Positions 53,693-64,000 of a stretch of DNA of 64,000 nucleotides are shown piece by piece; positions within the stretch are counted from its first letter, which is position 1, and each line of letters begins with the position of its first letter. The notes under the pieces are model-generated. The model was not told where the DNA came from and did no database searches. It worked only from the letters and a program-made list of their open reading frames with translations. Position numbers and translations under genes: made by a program. Source of the DNA: Neptuniibacter victor (GTDB lineage: Bacteria; Pseudomonadota; Gammaproteobacteria; Pseudomonadales; Balneatricaceae); assembly GCA_027943745.1 (NCBI GenBank), contig AP025763.1, positions 558,001 to 622,000 on the forward strand, in the 5' to 3' direction.

Positions 53693-54265
53693 ATGAAAGT
53701 TCTAATTTTAGCGATGGGTTTAATTGCTGCGTCACCTGTTCAAGCGGAAAATTTCAGTGTGGATATCCCTAAGCTTCAAGGTGAGGCGAAACAGGTGATA
53801 ATGAAGTTGGCTTCCACTTTAGGTGGTGAGCTGAAAAAGGCAAAAGAAGAGGGCGGGGCTTCAGCAGCTATTACTGTGTGTAATACCAAGGCGCAAAATT
53901 TAACATCCTTGGTGTCTGAAGCGTCTACTTGGGATGTAAGCCGAACAAGTCTGAAATTGCGTAATTCCGATAATGCGCCTGATGATTGGGAGTTGGCGGT
54001 GCTTGAGCAGTTTGATAGTAAAGCTAAGCAAGGTGCTAATTTAAAGACGTTAGGTTTTTCACAAGTCTTAGTGGATAGCGAAGGCCGAAAAATATTTAGG
54101 ATGATGAAAGCAATTCCTGTTAGTGATCAATGTTTAGCGTGTCATGGTACGAAGATTAAGCCAGAGTTGAAAGAGAGATTAGAGGTGCTTTATCCCGATG
54201 ATAAGGCAACAGGCTTTTCTATTGGAGAGCTACGAGGTGCTTTTACCTTGAAAAAATACCTTTAA
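53693..54265 (+). CDS. DUF3365 (Tll0287-like) periplasmic protein with a c-type heme motif
   Basis: 190 residues with a short signal peptide (LAMGLIAASPVQA). A Tll0287-like sensor-type domain spans most of the rest (GGASAAITVCNTKAQNLTSL, TSLKLRNSDNAPDDWELAVL), and one CLACH heme-attachment motif lies near residue 150. It may be an electron-transfer or redox/gas-sensing protein in the periplasm. Its single-heme pattern is normal for the family. The gene stands alone. Confidence 0.85.
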   Translation: MKVLILAMGLIAASPVQAENFSVDIPKLQGEAKQVIMKLASTLGGELKKAKEEGGASAAITVCNTKAQNLTSLVSEASTWDVSRTSLKLRNSDNAPDDWELAVLEQFDSKAKQGANLKTLGFSQVLVDSEGRKIFRMMKAIPVSDQCLACHGTKIKPELKERLEVLYPDDKATGFSIGELRGAFTLKKYL

Positions 54266-54276
54266 ACAGCCATGTA

Positions 54277-54897
54277 CTATAGCCATTTCAAGAAAACGTG
54301 GCTGTATAAAATATCAAGCGCTACATACAAGAGTAGCAAGGCCATACATCGATTTAAGAAGCAGAAATAACGAGGATTGCGTATTAGCTTTCCAAGACGG
54401 GCTCCCATGAAAAGGTAGGTGGTGGGAGCTCCAAAAGCTAAACCTGAGAGCAAGAGGGACCAAACTAGAATGGCATATCCTGATATTTGAGCTTCGGGGA
54501 ACTGGACGGTAGCTATCGGTAAAATGGCAATAAACGATTTAGGGTTAAGTAATTGAGCAATGAGTCCTGAATTGAAGTTTAAGTGCTTATTTGTTATTTC
54601 TGATTGAATAGATTGCTCAGCAGTCATTGGTTGTTGTTGGTTCCAAGCAACTTTATGCGCTAAATAAATGATATAAATACTTCCCATACAGCTAATTAGA
54701 ATCTGATAGTTAGAGCTAATGAGCCAGGCCCCGGTATAACCAAATAATAGAAAAAGCAGCAACATAGCGAATGCTACTCCTAAGCTAAAGTGTAGCGTAG
54801 AACGAATTTGACCATTCAAACCAGCATTCAGGCTTAGTAAATTTGCTGGACCCGGTGTGTACATAATGCCGAACGCATACGCGAGTATTTCAACCAT
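54277..54897 (-). CDS. LysE-family amino-acid exporter
   Basis: 206 residues, about six membrane helices. The N-terminal family motif TPGPANLLSLNAGLNGQIRS and the middle LLNPKSFIAILPIATVQFPE are clear. LysE/RhtB proteins export amino acids or related small molecules. It lies 49 bases downstream of an AraC regulator on the same strand, which probably controls it in response to the exported compound. Confidence 0.9.
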   Translation of the reverse strand: MVEILAYAFGIMYTPGPANLLSLNAGLNGQIRSTLHFSLGVAFAMLLLFLLFGYTGAWLISSNYQILISCMGSIYIIYLAHKVAWNQQQPMTAEQSIQSEITNKHLNFNSGLIAQLLNPKSFIAILPIATVQFPEAQISGYAILVWSLLLSGLAFGAPTTYLFMGARLGKLIRNPRYFCFLNRCMALLLLYVALDILYSHVFLKWL

Positions 54898-54946
54898 AGA
54901 GATGACCCCGGAAGTTGTGAGTGGGTTATGAAAGTGGATGTTTAAA

Positions 54947-55777
54947 TTAAGACTTAAGACAGTGCTGCTGGTATTGCCGAGGAGTCATACCATAGACAGG
55001 CTTGAAGCGACGGTTAAAGTGGCTAAGGTCACTAAAGCCGTATTCATATACGACATCATCGAGAGGTGTTCCTGATTCAAGATCTTCGCGGGCGCGGTTG
55101 ATACGGCAATTCAAAATATATTGATGTGGGGTAATCCCAAATTGCTGCCTGAACATGCGTAAAAAGTGATATTTTGACAGATTCGCGTGCTGGCTTAACT
55201 CATCTAATGACATATCCATGAGAATATTATCATGGATAAAGTCGCGAGCTTGAAGTAATAAAGGGTCAGCTTTACGGCCTTTGTTGCTCGTTGAACATTC
55301 ACCGTAACGTTGTGAAATACGTAATGCAATTTGATAAAGCTCACATTCTTGATGAAGCTTATTGTCACTTCGGCTCTCAATTAACCACGTAATATTGAGT
55401 ATATGTTGGCGTAGTAGAGGGTCATCTAACATGGTGTCGGTGATCTGAAAGTCACGACTTTGCGCGATGCCTGCACTGTGAAGCATTGGTTCTAACTGGT
55501 CTGGGTGAACGTAAAGCATTCGGTATTGCAGTTTATCATCTACACCAGATTGACCATCATGCACTTCACCCGGATTGAATATGATGATATTGCCGGGATG
55601 ACTACGGTGAAATTCACGACTCGCAAAGAAATCCTGCCGACCAGCCAGAGTTACCCCGAATGAATATTCATCATGGGCATGCTTGCCGTATGAAAAGTCA
55701 TTCATCTCTGCTTGTAAAACCGTCACCTGATCGAGGTGTTGGCTTTTATAGAACTGAAATTGATTATCTTGCTTCAT
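54947..55777 (-). CDS. AraC-family transcriptional regulator
   Basis: 276 residues. The N-terminal cupin-type AraC-binding domain (KHAHDEYSFGVTLAGRQDFF, NPGEVHDGQSG) is followed by two C-terminal helix-turn-helix units, MSLDELSQHANLSKYHFLRM and the GFSDLSHFNRRFKPVYGMTP segment. This is the group that controls LysE-type exporters, and the downstream LysE gene fits. The 506-base region upstream is shared with etfB. Confidence 0.92.
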   Translation of the reverse strand: MKQDNQFQFYKSQHLDQVTVLQAEMNDFSYGKHAHDEYSFGVTLAGRQDFFASREFHRSHPGNIIIFNPGEVHDGQSGVDDKLQYRMLYVHPDQLEPMLHSAGIAQSRDFQITDTMLDDPLLRQHILNITWLIESRSDNKLHQECELYQIALRISQRYGECSTSNKGRKADPLLLQARDFIHDNILMDMSLDELSQHANLSKYHFLRMFRQQFGITPHQYILNCRINRAREDLESGTPLDDVVYEYGFSDLSHFNRRFKPVYGMTPRQYQQHCLKS

Positions 55778-56283
55778 TTAAATTCACCGCGTTACGCATT
55801 GTAAGCCGTATGTAGACTTAAATGTAATATAGAGGGCAGCAAAAAAAATTACTTGGATAAAATTGCGCATTTTCAGCGCTAGTGTTTTGAGTAATGGTGG
55901 CTAGGTAGATAGCCCAGAGGGTAAATGATTAGTTTAATACACGTTGTGCAGCACTTAGGAATTAATGTTCCTAAGTGTTGTCGGTTTCATGACATTAAGA
56001 TGCTGCTGGGCGTGAAAGCTCATGTTGTTTTTTTAGTGCGGAATACCTGAGCATTATGTGGTTAGCATTTTTTTGTTTGGCTGATTGGATTTGTTTGCAA
56101 TTATATTTTTTGGATGCTCAGTAAACATGGGGCTTTCAGGTCTTATGCTATTTTTTGTCAGTGAAGTAGCTGCTTTTTGTTATTGTTGAATTTCGGCTGG
56201 GTACTAGTATTTAACTTATATTGAAAACAAAGCGGAGACTCTGTATCTCTCCGTTAGCCGAATAACAATGAAAAGAGGCGGTT
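55778..56283. other. Long spacer between the AraC gene and etfB
   Basis: No gene seen. It holds a perfect inverted repeat CACTTAGGAA/TTCCTAAGTG at 55952-55977, an AT-rich segment, and a hairpin CGGAGA/TCTCCG at 56233-56253 in the etfB leader. Promoters for both divergent genes must be here. Confidence 0.6.
55952..55977. repeat. Perfect inverted repeat
   Basis: CACTTAGGAA, six-base loop, TTCCTAAGTG. Without a following T-run it is not a standard terminator. It may be an operator for the AraC regulator or for the etf operon. Confidence 0.7.
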
Positions 56284-57033
56284 ATGAAAGTACTGGTTGC
56301 CGTAAAGCGAGTGATTGATTACAACGTTAAAGCCCGTGTTAAAGCGGATAACAGTGACGTCGACCTTGCTAATGTAAAAATGGCACTAAATCCTTTTTGC
56401 GAAATAGCGATAGAGGAAGCGGTTCGTTTAAAAGAAGCAGGCACAGCCGATGAAGTTGTGGTTGTTTCTGTGGGTAGTAAGAGTTGCGATGAGCAGATTC
56501 GCACAGCATTAGCATTGGGCTGTGATCGTGGCATACGTATTGATACACCCGATAGCCCTGATTCACTTTCTGTCGCGAAATTATTGGCAAAAGTCGTTGA
56601 GCAAGAGACGCCAGGGTTGGTTGTTTTAGGTAAGCAAGCGATTGATTCCGATAATAATCAAACTGGGCAAATGCTGGCTGCCTTGCTAAATCGACCGCAG
56701 GGAACATTCGCATCGGCGGTCAATATCTCTGAAGATAAAGTTCAAGTTACTCGTGAAATTGACGGTGGTTTACAAACGGTTGAATTAGCAATGCCTGCCA
56801 TTGTTACAACGGACCTGAGATTGAATGAGCCTCGTTATGCATCTCTACCTAATATCATGAAAGCTAAGCGTAAGCCTTTGACGGTGATTACTCCTGATGA
56901 GTTAGGCGTTACGGTTGGAAGTAATATTTCTCTGCTACGTGTTGATCCGCCCGCTGAGCGCCAGGCCGGTGTAAAAGTTAGTTCAGTTGATGAACTAGTG
57001 GAAAAACTGCGTAACGAAGCAAAAGTGATTTAA
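56284..57033 (+). CDS. etfB: Electron transfer flavoprotein beta subunit
   Basis: 249 residues. N-terminal [20 protein letters not shown] and [20 protein letters not shown], then [20 protein letters not shown]-like (here [18 protein letters not shown]) and [20 protein letters not shown] are the family signatures. It binds AMP and, with EtfA, carries electrons from acyl-CoA dehydrogenases to the quinone pool. Twelve bases separate it from etfA. Confidence 0.96.
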   Translation: MKVLVAVKRVIDYNVKARVKADNSDVDLANVKMALNPFCEIAIEEAVRLKEAGTADEVVVVSVGSKSCDEQIRTALALGCDRGIRIDTPDSPDSLSVAKLLAKVVEQETPGLVVLGKQAIDSDNNQTGQMLAALLNRPQGTFASAVNISEDKVQVTREIDGGLQTVELAMPAIVTTDLRLNEPRYASLPNIMKAKRKPLTVITPDELGVTVGSNISLLRVDPPAERQAGVKVSSVDELVEKLRNEAKVI

Positions 57034-57045
57034 GGAGGCATTACC

Positions 57046-57975
57046 ATGACCATATTAGTAATTGCAGAGCATGATAATGCGCAACTCAAACCCGTTACTC
57101 TAAATACGCTGTCTGCTGCTGAAGCAATAGGTGGTGATATTCATCTATTGGTCGCGGGTCACAACTGCCAAGTGGTTGCTGACGAAGCGGCTCGTGTGAC
57201 CGCTGTTTCGAAGGTTTTGCTGGCTGATAATACCGCTTATGAACACCAGCTAGCGGAAAACATAAGCGCTTTAATTGTGAGCATTGCCGCAAACTATAGC
57301 CACATTTTAGCGTCTTCAACGACGACGGCTAAAAACTATCTGCCGCGAGTGGCTGCATTGTTAGACGTTAATCAAATTTCAGATATCAGTGCCGTTGTTT
57401 CAGCGGATACTTTTGAACGTCCAATCTATGCAGGAAATGCAGTAGCAACCGTGCAATCATCGGATAAGGTGAAAGTGATCACTGTGCGTGGTACCGCGTT
57501 TGATGCGGTTGTCGCAGATGGGAACAGTGCAGAGATCGCTGTCGTGGCTGAAGCTTGTGATGCAGGGGTATCTTGCTTTATTAGCGAAGAGTTAGCGGTC
57601 AGTGATCGTCCAGAACTCACTGCAGCATCTGTTGTTGTGTCGGGTGGACGCGGCATGGGTAATGGTGAAAATTTTGATCTATTGTATTCAGTTGCTGACA
57701 AACTCGGGGCAGCGGTAGGGGCATCTAGGGCAGCGGTTGATGCTGGTTTTGTACCCAATGATATGCAGGTAGGTCAGACAGGGAAAATGGTGGCGCCTGA
57801 ACTTTATATTGCCGTAGGTATTTCTGGTGCAATACAGCATTTAGCGGGGATGAAAGACTCAAAAGTCATTGTTGCGATCAATAAAGACGAAGAAGCGCCT
57901 ATCTTTCAGGTGGCAGATTATGGGCTTGTTGCGGATCTATTTGATGCCGTTCCTGAACTGGAACAAAAAATCTAA
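57046..57975 (+). CDS. etfA: Electron transfer flavoprotein alpha subunit
   Basis: 309 residues. The C-terminal FAD-binding domain is plain: [60 protein letters not shown] and [20 protein letters not shown]. It pairs with EtfB. No ETF-ubiquinone oxidoreductase gene is in the window. Confidence 0.96.
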   Translation: MTILVIAEHDNAQLKPVTLNTLSAAEAIGGDIHLLVAGHNCQVVADEAARVTAVSKVLLADNTAYEHQLAENISALIVSIAANYSHILASSTTTAKNYLPRVAALLDVNQISDISAVVSADTFERPIYAGNAVATVQSSDKVKVITVRGTAFDAVVADGNSAEIAVVAEACDAGVSCFISEELAVSDRPELTAASVVVSGGRGMGNGENFDLLYSVADKLGAAVGASRAAVDAGFVPNDMQVGQTGKMVAPELYIAVGISGAIQHLAGMKDSKVIVAINKDEEAPIFQVADYGLVADLFDAVPELEQKI

Positions 57976-58050
57976 TATTTCCCCATTCATTAAAAACTGC
58001 TCAGGCTTTATACAAGTTTGAGCTAAAAATAATAAAACGGAGCAACTTAG

Positions 58051-61397
<3,347 letters not shown>

Positions 61398-61429
61398 CCG
61401 AAAACCTTCTCCACCCTTTTAGCTATATT

Positions 61430-61457
61430 GCCCCGTCCTTTGGATGGGGCTTTTTTT
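61430..61457 (+). terminator. Terminator after fadA
   Basis: Stem GCCCCGTCC with GGATGGGGC (one G-T pair), three-base loop and T7. Confidence 0.93.
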
Positions 61458-61526
61458 ATGTCAATTTATAGCGTTTCACAGGCATGATTCATTTATGTAA
61501 TGGGTTTCGCATTCTTAATACTTGGT

Positions 61527-61541
61527 TGTTATATTATAATA
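61527..61541. promoter_or_regulatory. Zur-like operator upstream of the DUF1826 gene
   Basis: TGTTATATTATAATA differs at only one position from the Zur core TGTTATANTATAACA. It ends 54 bases before ATG 61596, where a repressor would be expected to sit. Predicted from sequence only. Confidence 0.6.
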
Positions 61542-61595
61542 TATCATTTGTGGTTTTTAGTAGCTCAGAATGTGGAGAGGTCAGTGCAGGAAAAG

Positions 61596-62249
61596 ATGAC
61601 AGACAGATGCGTCGAGCAGATTAATCAGGTACAGCATGTTGCGGAAGGTCTACATCCGGAAGTGTTAACATCAATTTTTGATGAGCAAGTTAATTTGGTG
61701 AATTATCACCGCTGTTTAAGCGATGATGTGGTGCTTTATTGCCAAGCTTTAGCTAAAGAAAGAAAACATCTGAGCATACGGTCTGTTATTTCGGTGCACG
61801 CTATAGAGCTAGCACTTAACGATCTCTTCCCTGAGTATTCCAAAAAAGCAGAGTTCATAGCAGATTTGGCGTTACTCATTGATATGTATGCCTGCTTATT
61901 TGATCTTGAAGAGGTTGGTTTAAGGGTACAGCTGCTGGATCGGGCGATGTGCCCTCGTTTTCATGTGGATAAGTTAGGTTGTAGGCTAGTTTCAACTTAT
62001 AGGGGCACGGGAAGCGAATGGCTTAACGATTTTGATATCGACCGAAGCAAGTTAGGGAAAGGAAGTAATGGTTTGTCTGATGAAGAGTCCGGTCTTTATT
62101 CTGGGCAGATCCAATCGGCTAAAGCGGGTGATGTATTATTACTTAAAGGAGAGGGGTGGTTCGGTAATGAGGGGGGAGGCATTGTACATCGTTCGCCTCC
62201 AGTTGCTTCGACTGAGCGGCGATTGGTGGTAACTCTAGATTTTGCGTGA
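61596..62249 (+). CDS. DUF1826 family protein, probably zinc-responsive
   Basis: 217 residues. The family signature is CPRFHVDKLGCRLVSTYRGT with EWL, then GDVLLLKGEGWFGNEGGGIV followed by HRSPP and RRLVVTLDFA. These suggest a jelly-roll-like fold with conserved His and Asp. The function is unknown. In other bacteria the family is linked to zinc-limitation genes, and a Zur-like box lies just upstream here. ATG 61596 is chosen over ATG 61500 because the longer form would add an unusual hydrophobic leader translated through that operator. Confidence 0.82.
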   Translation: MTDRCVEQINQVQHVAEGLHPEVLTSIFDEQVNLVNYHRCLSDDVVLYCQALAKERKHLSIRSVISVHAIELALNDLFPEYSKKAEFIADLALLIDMYACLFDLEEVGLRVQLLDRAMCPRFHVDKLGCRLVSTYRGTGSEWLNDFDIDRSKLGKGSNGLSDEESGLYSGQIQSAKAGDVLLLKGEGWFGNEGGGIVHRSPPVASTERRLVVTLDFA

Positions 62250-62324
62250 CAGTAGCTGTTATTTGAAAGGGCCCTTTGCTAAAGGCTAGGTTTTTTAAAA
62301 CGAGCGGCTAATGTCTGTAGCTTT

Positions 62325-62352
62325 CCCCACCCATGTCGTGCTTTAGGTGGGG
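62325..62352. terminator. Hairpin between the convergent DUF1826 and pilU genes
   Basis: Arms CCCCACC and GGTGGGG are perfect with a 14-base loop. No T-run follows on either side, so termination is only a guess. Confidence 0.4.
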
Positions 62353-62364
62353 CTCTGAGGTGTA

Positions 62365-63531
62365 TTACACCTCTTCGTCTTCATCCAGTAAGCGGATGCC
62401 TGCGAGAGGGTTTTCTTCATCAAGTACTTCTTGCTCTTGTGCAGGTACCTCTTCGTTACCCTCTTTTTCTACGACGGCTAGATTCATTCGCAGACGCATA
62501 TCATTCGGTGAATCTGAGTTGATCAAGGCCTGATCTTCAGTAATTACACCTTGTTTAAAAAGTTTATAGAGAGAGTCATCAAAAGTTTGCATGCCAGTCG
62601 CTTCTGATGCTTTAGACATTACTTCTTTGATCTCTTTAATTTCCCCTTTCATTATCAGCTCTTGAATCGTCGATGTGCCAAGAAGAATTTCTATAGCAGC
62701 ACAGCGTTTGCCCTCTTTGGTTGGAATTAAGCGCTGCGAAACAATTGCTTTAAGGTTTAAAGCCAGGTCATGAAAGATCTGTTTGTGGCGAGCTTGAGGG
62801 AAGAAGTTGATAATGCGATCGATCGCTTGGTTCGCATTGTTTGCATGTAGGGTCGAGATAGCAAGGTGGCCTGTTTCAGCATAAGTTAGGCATTGTTCCA
62901 TGGTTTCTTGATCACGAATCTCACCAATTAGAATGACATCAGGGGCTTGTCTAAGTGCGTTTTTTAAGGCGTTGTGGAAATTACGAGTATCTACGCCTAC
63001 CTCTCGTTGATTGATCAGCGATTTACGGTGGTTGTGCACAAACTCCACCGGGTCTTCGATGGTGATGATATGACCACCGCTATTTCGATTTCGATGGTCG
63101 ATGAGCGCCGCCAACGATGTGGACTTACCCGAACCTGTCGCGCCAACAAAAAGAACGAGTCCGCGTTTTTCCATAATAACGTCTTCAAGGACACGAGGAA
63201 GTCCTAGGTCGGCCATTTTAGGAATGTCAGCTTTGATATTTCGGGCGACTAAAGAGTACTGATTTCGTTGTTTGAAAATATTGATACGGAAGCGACCAAC
63301 CTTAGGGATTGAGTAAGCTAAGTTCATCTCTAGCTCATCTTCAAACGCTGCTTGTTGTTGGTCATCCATCAGTTCACGTGCGACGGCTTCTACATCACCA
63401 GGCTTATAGGGCTCTTTACTAAGGGGAGTGAGCTTGCCTTCAAATTTAGCGCAAGGCGGCGCGCCAGTGGTTAGGTATAGATCGGAACCATCTCGTTTAG
63501 CAAGAATGGTGAGGTAATCCTGAAACTCCAT
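62365..63531 (-). CDS. pilU: Type IV pilus retraction ATPase PilU
   Basis: 388 residues of the PilT/GspE ATPase family. Walker A LFVGATGSGKSTSLAALIDH, the His box YAETGHLAISTLHANNANQA, Walker B region VILIGEIRDQETMEQCL and the C-terminal AIEILLGTSTIQELIMKGEI mark a retraction motor. PilU rather than PilT is suggested by the acidic C-terminal tail (EEVPAQEQEVLDEENPLAG) and its length near 385. PilU assists PilT during twitching and surface sensing. pilT is not in the window. Confidence 0.92.
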   Translation of the reverse strand: MEFQDYLTILAKRDGSDLYLTTGAPPCAKFEGKLTPLSKEPYKPGDVEAVARELMDDQQQAAFEDELEMNLAYSIPKVGRFRINIFKQRNQYSLVARNIKADIPKMADLGLPRVLEDVIMEKRGLVLFVGATGSGKSTSLAALIDHRNRNSGGHIITIEDPVEFVHNHRKSLINQREVGVDTRNFHNALKNALRQAPDVILIGEIRDQETMEQCLTYAETGHLAISTLHANNANQAIDRIINFFPQARHKQIFHDLALNLKAIVSQRLIPTKEGKRCAAIEILLGTSTIQELIMKGEIKEIKEVMSKASEATGMQTFDDSLYKLFKQGVITEDQALINSDSPNDMRLRMNLAVVEKEGNEEVPAQEQEVLDEENPLAGIRLLDEDEEV

Positions 63532-63741
63532 AACTATCTGATCCTTATAGGGTATTGAGGCAAGTCTGTAAGAAAGTCTAGTGGAAGCTTAAGTAGTCGT
63601 CATCCTGAATTTTTAGATATTTTTACTTTTTTATAATATCTCATGACGAGTGATTAGTTTTATCCACAACGAGGAGGCTTAAACAGATCCGCTGCACTAG
63701 GTATATCTAGGTCGTTTTTTTCTAGACAGTCCTCTCTAGTT

Positions 63742-64000
63742 TCATAGCTGCGCGAGTAGTGTAGGAATGAATGCTAACTGTTGATCTGAGCCTGTGGCGT
63801 TTTTTTGGTCTGCGAGCAATGCAGTAGATGCGGCTTGATAGATTCGAGTATGGATCGGATGTTGTTGAATAGCACGGCCATCAGAGATTGATTGTTCGCA
63901 TAACGCGGCATCTGGTGAGCTAAACCAGCGGCAAGACAGTGGTCGTTGATGATAGATGCTGCATGCGTTAGCCGAATCTAAAAAAGGGCAGGGGGCTCTA
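63742..64000 (-). CDS. YkgJ-family cysteine-cluster protein, 5' end outside the window
   Basis: The C-terminal 85 residues of a minus-strand gene, beginning RAPCPFLDSANACSIYHQRP then LSCRWF and, further on, EQSISDGRAIQQHP. This pattern of closely spaced Cys residues is that of the YkgJ (UPF0153) family, predicted to bind zinc or iron-sulfur. The start and the first Cys cluster lie beyond 64000. The stop TGA is at 63742-63744. Function unknown. Confidence 0.8.
   Translation of the reverse strand, partial: RAPCPFLDSANACSIYHQRPLSCRWFSSPDAALCEQSISDGRAIQQHPIHTRIYQAASTALLADQKNATGSDQQLAFIPTLLAQL

Noticed and set aside
61500-61595. A membrane-anchored form of the DUF1826 protein
   Set aside because: The extra residues come from AT-rich sequence that contains the Zur-like operator.

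Overview
The window reads as chromosome of a marine gammaproteobacterium, most like the Oceanospirillales (Oceanospirillaceae such as Neptunomonas, Amphritea or Neptuniibacter). This rests on gene order and protein families read by eye, not on a search. Supporting signs are surE-pcm-nlpD-rpoS next to mutS-pncC-recA-recX-alaS-lysC-csrA, a Pseudomonas/Vibrio-type flagellar gene order, a sodium-pumping oxaloacetate decarboxylase, etfBA-fadBA, pilU, and moderate GC with AT-rich spacers.

Layout. 1-4.3 kb: surE (5' cut by the window), pcm, a DUF368 membrane protein, nlpD and rpoS, ending at a terminator shared with convergent mutS. 6.8-17.4 kb: an accessory island between mutS and pncC. It is bounded by two diverged copies of the mutS 5' end, the intergenic region and the pncC 5' end. 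Its left edge holds dead mobility genes (integrase tail, AlpA-like excisionase, a small broken accessory gene). The middle is a LysR-controlled cluster: two near-identical SDR genes with a shared palindromic control region, an orphan substrate-binding protein, an alginate-export-type porin with two in-frame stops, a periplasmic metallo-beta-lactamase-fold hydrolase and a monooxygenase-like membrane protein. The right edge holds a shattered tyrosinase gene. 17.2-24.1 kb: intact pncC, recA under a perfect LexA box, recX, alaS, lysC, csrA, tRNA-Ser(GCT) and three identical tRNA-Arg(ACG). 24.2-32.3 kb: thiI, oadGAB, a histone-deacetylase-family hydrolase, a response regulator with TPR repeats and tRNA-Arg(CCT). 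32.3-47.8 kb: flagellar and chemotaxis genes flgN-flgM-flgA (minus), then cheV, cheR, flgBCDE, flgFGHIJ and flgKL (plus), with readable sigma-54 promoters (flgB, flgF) and sigma-28 promoters (flgM, flgK). 48.1-61.4 kb: acyl-CoA dehydrogenase, SCP2 protein, fadD, DUF2889, enoyl-CoA hydratase, a heme-type DUF3365 protein, a LysE exporter with an AraC regulator, then etfBA and fadBA. 61.4-64 kb: a DUF1826 protein behind a Zur-like operator, pilU, and the end of a YkgJ-type cysteine-cluster protein running off the window.

How it works together. The core covers stress response and DNA repair, RNA-level control (csrA, thiI, tRNAs), sodium bioenergetics, motility and beta-oxidation. In beta-oxidation, FadD activates fatty acids, the dehydrogenase passes electrons to EtfBA, and FadBA finishes the cycle.

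The most unusual part is the island. Its mobility genes are dead, while the regulator, both SDRs, the binding protein and the hydrolase remain open. The duplicated SDR control region keeps its palindrome with paired base changes. It is the best candidate for an undescribed, LysR-regulated uptake and modification pathway, but the substrate cannot be read from sequence alone.
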